Of a stretch of 64,000 nt of DNA, positions 26,101 to 37,920 are shown in pieces; position 1 is the first letter of the stretch, and each line of letters opens with the position of its first letter. The stretch is taken from positions 20,972,008 through 21,036,007 of the forward strand of contig OY735206.1 in NCBI GenBank assembly GCA_963457665.1. Direction: 5' to 3'. The position numbers and the translations under genes were made by a program. The notes below the pieces were generated by a model. It was given only the letters and a program-made list of their open reading frames with translations, was not told where the DNA came from and did no database searches. Origin of the DNA: Thysanoteuthis rhombus. Its lineage: Eukaryota; Mollusca; Cephalopoda; Oegopsida; Thysanoteuthidae.

Positions 26101-29100
26101 TATAATATGTTTGATATTTTCTATAACATTGAAAAGAGTCATACCAACTTTCTTCCGAATAATTAGATTTCTTTTCATCTTCTAAGTAGTCACAACGTAT
26201 TGGCCTAATCATTTCTACAGACCTCTTAAGGAGTAAAATATAATATCTGTAAGGGAAGAAGTCTCACCTATTGGTCTCCTCTTCCAGTGGTTCAAAACAA
26301 AGAAACAACAAAAAACAACAAAAAACAGTATCACAGAAAATTGAAACATAAATGCAACATTTGTAAATATTATATTTCAGAAACGTTTGCAACACAGCTT
26401 GTTTCATATTTCAACTGTAAGAAGAGACCAATAGCAGAGACTCGTCAACTAATTTCGAAGTATCAATGAATTAAACTCTCTTCAGTAATTGACTGTTTGG
26501 AGTTATCTAGGTAGATGGTATTAGTGATTAATTTTCACAGCAAAAGAGGTGCTGAGTTACAAGTCAATCATGGCTAACCTTAAGATATCACCAATGATTA
26601 ATTAGCTTCCTAGTTTAAAGGAGAACCAGAAGTTAAGACATACTGTTTATCAGAAGAGTTAAGACCAGTTGCCTGGACTTTTTTTTCTACAGATGGTACA
26701 TAGAGAATTTTGACAGTATATTGGATATTACTATTTACATCAGAAGGTGTTTCTGGAAATGACTTGTCTGGAATGTTGTGATTACCGAGATGAAAAAGAA
26801 AGATCAAATTGTCCGAGAAAATGTCGGGATGTTCTTGATATTTAGATTCATTCCAAAATAGTGCAATTGCAAAATTATTCAAGTACTCAAGTCATTTCCT
26901 AATGGCATACATACATTTGGTAACAGGTAAGAAAAATATGGTATAAGGAGAAAAAAAAAACAAAAAACAATTAGAGAATGGAATAGCAAGCTGGGATTGT
27001 GGGTACAAACAGATCAACATAGCATCGAGAGTGAAAAATTTCAGCAAGCAATAGATAAGTTGTGTAGGGAGGGGGGGGGCTAAAAAGCTAGAAATTTATC
27101 GAACTTGCTTCAATATAGCCATTGCTGACACAAAATCCCTCCAAACTAAAAGAAAATAATTAGAATAATCACATCCTACATTTCTTAGTGTTTAACATAA
27201 ACTTTGAACCGAACGATGAGTGAAAATGAATTGAATTTAATTGAATGTGGAGAATTTTATGCATTACTCAAACCAAACCCATTGAATAACAGATGAGGCG
27301 ATTCCTCTTCCACTGAGAAATATATTTAAATCAAATGAATTAGATAAAAAAAAATTAATTTGAGCTACAAATTAAGTGCACAAGATATAAAAAGGTAGAT
27401 ACCTTTTTTTTTAAAATCATATTTTATTTGATGGAATTCAAATTAATGTCAGTTGTAACAGTGCGCAACATAGAAATAAAGGGCACTCGCAGTCAGAAAT
27501 TCATGGGTTTCAGCTCACTATTTAATCAGTTTTTCTATCTGGCCAATAGGACTACAGCACCTTCGGGATGCTTCAAGTTTCATTTTATTCACCAAAATAT
27601 ACAGTGTGTATACATATATATATATCCATTACTATATATGACATGGAGGAGAAACAATTCTATAATCTCTGCCCAAATCACATTCCAAGAAATTTAGTCA
27701 TGGCTATCCCTTGAGGTTGAGGAGGATGGTCTCCGTCACATAGAACGAAGACGCCTCTGCATGTATTTGTTCAGCATGTACTTGTGGTTGCACTCCAAGA
27801 CGCATACGATATACTTCACAAATCAATCAACTTATTCCAATGGCAAGGAATCCGAGACGATAGGAACTGATTGATCAGTTATATTGACTTTTCTATTTAC
27901 AGTGGAGGCTTGGCAAAGAATATACGCCAAGAGATAAGTATCTTTTTTTAAAAACTATTTTAAGAAATTCTCAAATGATAGATAACATGACATTTTGAAA
28001 GTATGCTGGATAGGTTTTTTCAATGATAAATTGCTTAAAACAAACATCAAGTATTTTTCTTATCATCATAACTTTAATATTAACAGTGACACTAGTGAAA
28101 AACATATCCCCATCCAAATTCAAATCAATTAAAATCATTTTTTTTTTTAATTGAAAAAAATTAAAAAATTTCTAAACCTCAGTTTTATATGTAAACTACT
28201 TTCATATAAATGTACTGATTCAACTTGTGCAATTCAAACATTGGATAGGATTTCAAAGCTTTTCAAAACCAAAGCTAAGAAACTGACACCTCTAACTATA
28301 AAGCAGAAAAATTTCAATTTCTGATAACAGTCCAAGTCTTTTTAATTATCATTATTGGATTAATATTGTAATACAATCTATTCTAAGAATAATTTGTCTT
28401 ATTTATCTTTTCTTAAAATTTATCTCATATCAAGTCAAATATGTAAACAACAAAAACATGGTGTCGATAGTGAGAACAGATTTTGAAAGTACAAATCAGC
28501 TCCTACGAAACCATGAAAGACTCGGTGGCTTAATGCTTATGGCAGCCAAGCATATACTGGACTCCCTTTGGAATAAGGATTGGACTTTGAGTCCTACTGG
28601 AATGGACCTAATGGCCCTAATAAAAAGTTGTGAAAAAAAAATTTAAAAAATTAAGATAAAAGTAAAAAGTGGTCAAAATTGATAATGAAAAAACGGTGCA
28701 GTCCAATTGACCAATCACTACCATATATTTCAATTAGACAAAATTTCCCAACATGAAGAAAACTAGCACTAGGGTTGCAAGATTTGGCCAGAAGGGGAGA
28801 TAATCAAATTGGAATAATGTTGAACTTGGGTATTGAGCAAGTCAAGAGGCAGAGGTTCAGTACCAGCCACTTACACATGGTCAACGTCAAGAGGTTGGTA
28901 TTGAAACTGTTGCCTGTCTGAGTAAGCCTCTGAGATAAAGCTTGGTCTATTTCCCTTTGTAGTAAAATCTGGCAACCCTGACAAGCACTTAGATCCAGCC
29001 ATCCAGCAAAAGCTCTAAAAAGATTCTTTTATATTAATGGACATTTTATGAGAAAGCCGAAAATCTCTCCATTTTCAAAGTTTTCTCAATTCTCAAAATG

Positions 29101-32100
29101 TCCAAAATAAGAGAAAAATAGATATAAAAGTCAGGATTATCTTTTGAAAAAGATGAAAAGAAAAGACCTTTTTCACTAATAACAGAAAGTAATCTTCTCC
29201 AAATTCAAGTTCTCAATTATTTGTCACATGTTTTCGAGGTATACCTGGCTATAAAGAGGCTTAAACAAAGCCTATCAACTGCTAGATACTGAGGGATTTA
29301 GTGTCGTTATTGGCCCATGTTTCAACATGGGCCAAGTTCAAACTCTGACTGCATTTGTTTGCATGAAGGAAAAGGCATGACTCCCTCTCTCCCTCTAGCT
29401 ATTGGTATATTAGCTCAGAGTAATATGAGTGAGACCTGTTTGGATGCTTGTTACCTGTAAGTCTATTTCACATATCACAAATTGGTCGATTAAGTAGTAG
29501 TGTGATATATATGACCCATACAGCAATAGCTATAGCCAGCATAAGGGCAAAGAGAGGGAGAAGAAAATATTCTTCAACAGAGACCTATATGAATAATATA
29601 CCAAGCATAATATCAGGTTGTATTTATAAGCAAGAAAGCTCGATATCATCTCCAAGACATCCTCAAGGACATAAGTCCTTTACTATCTACATTGAAAGTA
29701 GCCGGCACAAAAATAATCAATTATACATAATTACTATCAATATGATAATAGTTTGGTTAGCATTCCTGAGCGCTAAATGAAAACGTGCTATATGAGTCAT
29801 TATAATATAATATAAATAGCCTGTCCAGGACAGCTGCTGTGCTCTCAGGCAGGATCATTTTCATTATTTTGGAATATATGATGTCTTTGTTGAGCCTGAA
29901 CAAGATAGAATGGATTAGTGTTACAAATCTCATCTGGTAGTTATTTTCTGGAACAGGTGAAATATCACTAGGTATTTATGTACATTTTTGTTTATGCATT
30001 TTCTCTCATATGCATACAGCTAAATCAAGTTGGATACACAGGTTCTCATAAGATCACCGAAAATGATCAATGTCAAGCCTGGTCATCATTCAGATGAGTG
30101 ACCATCTGGAAATACTAGGTGACATACACAGCAACAGGATTGTTCAGTAGCCATCTCAGCCTAAGCTCTGTCACTGATCAAAACATTCTTCCAAACGAGA
30201 ACTGGACTGTGCACGCAGCCCTCCTTCACCCACAACTACTCCACAGAGGTCACATCACAATGTACCTCCCTAGGAACGCCATATCAGTAGTGAATTGTTG
30301 AAATCATTCTCATACACATTAACTGAAGTGTACATTACACAGCTATTCTGGAGACTGTGCAGGATACCATCTTTTATCATTGTTTATTTTAGAAATTCAA
30401 CGTTGATGATTCCATCTCAAAAATATTTGAAGAAGAGCCATTCAGTGCTAACCAGGGTATTACAGTATGCGACACTTTTTAATTGGCCCATTCAAAAGAG
30501 AGGAAAATACGCTATTGAAATGGCAACACATTCCTATTAGAATGAAGGCTGAATTTTGCCTACGGAACTAACCATTCGGTGAACATGAATGATACCAACT
30601 TTTATTTTGACTATCCAATGTTTTCTTCTCATCTTTGACGTTGACAATGTTTCAGACGATTCATTCCATGATTTTCTTCAGGAGTAATATGTAATATTTG
30701 TAAAGCAAATAAAGTCCCTCACTCCAGAGGTACGAAACAAACAATATTTAAACGTCAACAGCAACACCTGTAGATGAATTATTGTATTTTGGCAACACAG
30801 TTTAATTTGAATATTGAGAACAATGTATAGATTTTGTTTGATACAATTTTTTTTTTCTTTGCACTAGTAGAGAAAGACTCCAATAAGAGAAACTCTTTCC
30901 TTACGAAGGCTCTACAAGGAATCAGGCAGAACATAGTCAACATTAGATTGCTCAAACAATACTTAAAATCTCAATGGTACTACTTAAAGTTACAGACAAA
31001 GAATGAACAAAGATTGTCAATTATTAATTAATATTGTTGGTAAGGGAGGAACCAACAAAAAGTGTCATAGAAAAATAGCATTTTTTCAAAAAAACACTCA
31101 TCCTTGAAGGCGTCACTCAAATAAAAATAAAAAAAAATTTACATAAAGGTAATCCTTGATTAGTGCAATAAATTGGTTCTAAAATATCTAATACTGTTCA
31201 AAAAAGCATCATTTAAGGACTCATTATAATGGGCTTTTTCTTCCAGCTTATACTTAGTTCCATAAATTTTCATAGCAATACATCAACTGTACTATGTCAA
31301 AAACCACACTGTTCAAGGTATTCCAGTATTTCAAAGTCTTCGGAATCTTTTTTTCCTGCTAGCATTCTGTGATGAGATAATACGCCTGCAAACAACTCCC
31401 ATATAATAGGAACAAGAACATAACAACCATAGTAGCAAATACAATGTCAGTTGGTAATGGTTTGGAAAAAAGAAAAAGAAAAAAAGAAAGAAAAAGAACA
31501 ATGAAAAAGGTAAGTATTATAGGTGCACAGGAAGCAGCGTTGTTGCACAGCATAAATACTGGTAATGACAAACCCAGCAACAAGACAGTAGCACTAACGG
31601 AAGCTCTAGCCGCGGAACTGAATATTACAATTGTGCCAACAGCGATAAGAATACTGCCAGTTGCAATGGTGTCGTCGGCAGACATAAACATACTGACAAG
31701 GAAATATATTCGGCTATGCAAGATACTTAAAAGCTTATGTTAGAACTCATGATAGCAAGCGCTAGTGACATTTGTTTAGTCAGCCACGTGTCAAGAAGCT
31801 GGGAAAACTGAACCTTCAAAGTTAGCTTAAGATATACAATGACCGAGCAGAAGGGGATCTGGAGCTTTGGTCTTTTTAAAAGAAAAAACAAAACATGTAT
31901 ACAAAAACAAGACAAGACAAAAACAAAACAAAAAACGAATGGCAATAACAGCAAGCTGTCCATGACTTATACTACTTTTCATATTTCATTACAATTAGTT
32001 GTTTTATTATTATTATACATTAATATACATTATGATTATAAAAGAATCCTAATCAAGTGGGAATCTTTAGCTTTTGAGTAAAATTGAACAAAAAATTAAA

Positions 32101-35100
32101 AGAAAAAAAAAATCTATGGTTGCTAAACAAAATGATTTTTTTTTTAAATTTTTAGTAAGATAGAACTTTTTTCTCAGGTAAACAAGATGGAATAGATATA
32201 CTAATGTACCATTTTTCCCCTTTGATAAGACGCATTCCCCACCCCCCTAAAAAAATCACGCTGCAATTCAACTCTCAAAAGGTCAAATTGTAAGGAGGAG
32301 TTAGTCAATTCTCACAAACCCCAGTCAAGAGATATAAGCACTCACAAATCCCTAATATACAAGCCCAACTAATCATAGGGCGTGTCTTACCACTTGTAGC
32401 ATCTTATCAGCAGGGAAATACGGCAAGTAAACCAAATAAAGAGTCATCATTGAACAAATCCAAAAACAGTGAAATGGATCCAGGATTGCAAGGCCCATGC
32501 TTATATTATCAAAATCAGAAGAAAAATATTCTTTGAAATCAAAAGAAAACGAAAAAGTTGAAAAAAAGGGGATGCAAGATATTCATACATTCAAGCAGTT
32601 CATTGGCAGGACAATTATCGTGCATAAATAAAATATTTGACCAAGAAAATTCGGAGAAAATGTGAAAACAGGCAAAATACAACAGTTAAGAACTGAGTGA
32701 TAATGAAATAAATGTTAAGCAGGAACTGAAAAAATGGGTGAATTGGTTAGAGAGAAAATGAGGAACAAGAATTTAGGTGATTGCATGCTTAGCCACAATA
32801 CAGCACAGCTCTCCTGAGGTCATGAAGTACAAACATGGGGGGGGATGTGAAAGAAAGATAGCAGATGAGGAGGAAAGTTGAGAAACTTAAGTGCCACTAA
32901 CTCACAAGAACCAACAGCTGGAAATTTACAGCCCTTATCTTAAAACTAAATCTCCCCCAGATTACTATTTTGTTTACTACCAGTGCCTCAGGATGGCCAA
33001 CTAATCACACTATACCTGTTCGAAAAGACAAGAAAAGTTGCCTTACTTTTTCTCGTTGGTCACAGCAAGTTGATAAAACTTTAACAACGTTGAAAGATAA
33101 GTTTTGAAACGGTTCCTGCTTGATTGGCTCAGGTGTTATTTTCTGGATAACTTACAAATAAATCTCAAATTTTTATTCTGGCTTATATCTTGATTGAAAT
33201 ACAATTTATTCATATCCTACGATTAATTCGTAGTGAAACCGAGAGTTCAACTCATGAGTTGGAATTTAATTTTATAGGAATAATAAGGCAAAGGATCATG
33301 GCCAGAACATATTATGAGGCTTTACAAGGCTTTAAACAGAATTTGAATCAGGAGCCTCTACCACCTCATTGCTGCAAACACTATTGACTAATATCAATAT
33401 TTGATAATTCTTGGCGGGGGAGAACCTCTGCTGACCACAAGGCTCTAAGCAGCTATTTAGTTAACTTATGCTCTGAACCAGCTCTGCAAACAATATTTTG
33501 AATGTTTATAATAATTATCTCATGGGCATCACCAGATTACTTTTGAATCAAGAGACAATATTATACCTCCTTGGTGCTGCTAACACTATTGACCATCATC
33601 AATATTTGATAATTCTTAGGGAGGGCCCTCTACTTGCTACAGGGCTCTGAGCAGCCATTTAGATAACTTATACTTTGAAAAAGCTCGGCAAACAATATTT
33701 TGAATGATTATGATTAATATCTCTTGGATATCACCTGATTACTTTTGAATCAAATGAACATATCATGGACACCACTTTGGCTTCAAGACCAATAGTTCAA
33801 TCAACCAATAAACCTCAGAAACAAACTAAATTCCTCACTATAATGGTTAGTCAATCTACATATATACATGTAAGTAAAACAACAAACTGAGCAACTGCAT
33901 AGATGCGGGTTAGAAATAGCTCAATTTCAACAAAAAAACAAATACTAAAGCCAATTAGTATCAAAGGCAATAATGCTACCTAATCCGATAAATTTAAGCA
34001 ACTATTTTGTCTTCTGTGAGCTTTTCACTGTAATTAGCATCACATGACAAATGGTATGATATCAGTGTAGGAAAACTCATAAAGTAACAATCCAATTTCC
34101 TCACAAAAATCTTCTAGTGAGTTGTGTTATGGGATAGGTCGAACTTGAGAGTATCCAAAAAAGGACTTCATCAGACTTTCTAATTCAGCTTGGGATTCTT
34201 GAGTGATTAAAACTAAAACCAAAATGTTACTTCAAAGTATGTATACGCGCATCATGTTTAACAGGTTTTGATAAACAGGCATTGCTCTGTTCTCCATTGG
34301 TTATTTGTAACTAATCAAACCCTGTTGGTTGGAGCAGTAAGCATTCAAGACTACTCAGAGGTAGGTGAGGGAACACTATATTTGATGGCAAATAAGACCC
34401 CCATCACAATTACCGAAAATGACAAAAGGTAGAAAATGCAAAAGATGCATTGCCAGTCACACAGACTGGCTTAGGAATTAGAAAAAAAAAAATGGGTGAG
34501 AAGAATTCCGGGAAATTTTTCTCTCTTAGTGGTTTCAACAAAGATCTTTATAGGATGCATTCCGAGATTCAGGACTGCAAAATATGCATTCTTTTTTCTA
34601 GCAATACCATCTATACTTTCCTGATATAACTATGAGTAACTTTACAACCTAGTTCCGGTGATCTCAACGAAACGGGTAGCACAGTTGAGAGTATAAAGGT
34701 AAAAAAACCCATGTAGCATTGAAGGTGTGAACATTCCCCGCTGAAAAGGGGGGGTCTAATATGCCATCAAACATGACGAATCTAAGGTGAGTGTAGGTAG
34801 TGATAGTGTTGATTGCAAGTTTTGCATAAAAGGTGTTTGATAGTATTGAAAATGACATTCGTGGGTGCCTATACCAGTGGAAAGATGAAAAGGTAAAGTC
34901 AGAAGATTTGGCGGAGATGTGAGAAAAGAAGTTCCTTCGAACAATTGGGGCAGGGTTTGAAAGAGAAGAACAAAGGAAACAATAGCAGGTTAATCCTTGG
35001 TCTTACAGATAAAAAACATCCAAGTTGAAAATAGTATACAAAGATTCCAGTAAGTAATGCAAAGGCATCAAAAAGTAGAGGTATAAAACATATTGATTAG

Positions 35101-37865
35101 ATATCACTCAAATATTGGAGTTGAAAGCCAATAATCTGTTTGTTATATGAATTTCACACACCAGGGATTCATTTAGGGAAGATGGTAACAGTGCATCTGA
35201 CGTACAAAACACTTGTTCTAATTTCTTTTTTAAATTTGGGCATGTGATAAAGAACAAATTGATGGCTTTTAACTTCATTATTGTGTTGATATCTGAGCGA
35301 TATGTTGAATAGTTATACATTTTGAAGTCATTGTATGCTAAGTTTAACAACCTTATTTTACATTCATAAGACCACAGTTCACCCAACAGCAGGTCGAAGA
35401 GAGATACAGAATAAGAAAGAGGTAGAGAGATGAGGTGGGAGGTGTCCAATGTAGAATATAGAGATACAAGAGAGGGGGGAGAGCTGGGGGGGGTCAAAAG
35501 CAGGATATAGAGAGGGATACAAAAGACAAGAGAGAGCAAAGACGTGGGGGCATGGGGGGTGTCAAATGCAGGATATAGAGAGAGATACTGAAGACAAGAG
35601 AGAGCAAAGACGTGGGGGCATGGGGGTGTCAAATGCAGGATATAGAGAGAGATACAGAAGACGAGAGGGGGAGCAAAGAGGTGGGGGCATGGGGGAGTGT
35701 CAAATGCAGGATATGGAGAGAGATAGAGAAGACGAGAGAGAGAGAGCAGAGAGGTGGGGGCATGGGGGGAGTGTCAAATGCTGGTTTGTGCATCAAACAT
35801 GTGATTGCAGTGATGGAGACAGCTGCACAGCATGAGCAGAGAGCATGAACAAGGGCCAAACCACAACCCAAAGCATTCCGTTGCTCATATGCAAACCAGA
35901 TCCTGTTTTTTTATTCATTTCAAGATGAAGGTTAAAGTACCTGTCATAGTAGACGATGAACCGCCCGCGCCACTATTGCTGGCCCCCAGCGATGCCATTG
36001 TAGCCGCTGCTGCCGCTGCAAGGGCTGCCGCTGCAGCAGACGGTGCAGTGGACGAAGTGGAAGAGGAGGAGGAAGGGGAGCAGGCAGAAGTAGCAGTAGT
36101 GTTATTGGTTAGACTGCCAGCATTTAACCCCGCGAGGGCTGCCAATACGCCTGCAGGTTATAAGGGGACACAAAAAAAAAAAAAAAAAAAAAAAAAAAGT
36201 GTCAGAGTGTAAGACAACATCAAAAAAACAACAACAACAACAAAAAAAACAAATGAAATTTTTAAAAAAAGTTCAATACTGTGAAAACACGTGAAAGTAA
36301 TAAAAAAAATGATCCTCACATTCTAAGGAAGTGAGAATGCTCATCAATAACAATTTGCAATTTAGCAGCCAAGAAACAATGTAAGATTAGTAAAAGTTGT
36401 AATAATAGTAGAAATTGCAGTTTTACAGTAAGTATAATTAATAGATAATGTGCAGTGTTAGGAATGAGTATTTTAATACAAAGTTCCTAAACTAGTTCAT
36501 TTTTAAGGAAATCTAGAAAAATGAATACCGATGAAAATTTAGGAATATTCAGTGTTTATATAAAATAAATGTTGACGAAACAAGACAAAATAAATAAGTC
36601 AATATTCATACATGCAATCCTCAGTTATTTCTAAATCAAATTATTAGAAACTTCTCCAATATTTCAAGCTCTACAGATTTTAGTAAAGTTGATTTTTTTC
36701 CAGGCAATATACAGAAGGAAAAAATGAACAATACAATATGATTTTTTTTAACAAGCATGCTAAAATTTCTCATTGGAATCTCCAAAATGTATATAGCAAT
36801 CCCATTATCAGCAGCCCAATTATTTTAAATAAGAGAAAGAAAACAATATATTCTACATCAAAATAGGCTGGGCCCCATTTATTCCTTCTTTTCAAATAAA
36901 GATTCTGATAGTCAACAAAGGTTGATGGTTGAAAGGACTGTTCTTTTGCAGCTTATAATAGACCCACGAATCTTAAAAGTGTTTATATTTTTCATATTAC
37001 ACTAAGAATTGTTCTATCAACTATCAATGACAAAAAGGTTTGAACTAATGTAGATTATGAAAAAAATGTGGTAAAAGTTTGGCTAATTTTGAAAATTCAA
37101 CAGAATACCAAGCATTCAATGGATCTATCTTATAAGGTTGTCAATATCAAGAAAGAGAAATTTCTATTAAGATAGTTAAATGGAACTTTAAAATGAGAAA
37201 CAACAGATTTCTAACATCGGAACAAATTAAACTGTTATGATCTAATGAGTTTCATAAGTGCTCCAATTTAAAAACATAATATAACTTCAAAGATAACTAA
37301 GGATTACAATATTGGACATGACTCAATGTTGTATGTATAGACTTTATTTAGAGCAGGTGGTCATTTGGTATTTTCCATGGCCGAAATTGAGCAAATTGGG
37401 CACAAAAATAAAGATTTGGCACAGAACATGAATTTACACCAGATAACAATCCATTAAACACTGATCCTGAGAAATAACATAAATAGATATAAAATATATA
37501 TTTTAATCCCTTCTTCCTGCAAGCTTAGTCTGACAATGGATTCCATCATTTTGGTACTGAGGCTACTTTATTAGGTCCCCAGACCTTACAAATTTGGTCA
37601 TGTGTGGTCAAATGACATCTGGCAACCCTAAAAAGCTACCATTCTAGAATTAATCAATTTATATAGTGAGATTATTTCAAACAAATGAAATCACTGATTC
37701 AAGAGTAGTTCTTCTAAAGAAGGAGTGACTACCAAAAATATTAAAGAAAAAAAAAAAACACTACTTGAGTACTTATAAAAGAGTGAGCAAAAAACAACTA
37801 ATCAAGGCTGCTATAATGCAAGAGTAATGAAGCTATTAAAACAAATTAGTTTGTTCTCCTAATTT

Positions 37866-37920
<55 letters not shown>

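Larger units (their letters stand above)
25618..35940 (-). other. Intron e6-e7 (longest in window)
   Basis: A 10.3-kb intron. It holds a MITE (28771-28979), a tRNA-like SINE head (29283-29355), a dispersed repeat (29878-29976), a 5S-like element (30034-30125), a 203-bp tandem duplication (33345-33750) and a minisatellite ending about 150 bases from exon e6 (35444-35790). Confidence 0.88.

Noticed and set aside
31359-31743. Overlapping open frames on both strands (99 and 120 residues)
   Set aside because: No recognisable domain, no splice context fitting CELF, and composition of degenerate trinucleotide repeats.
35108-35871. Several overlapping open frames on both strands
   Set aside because: Artefacts of the 70-bp minisatellite; periodic, with no recognisable domain.
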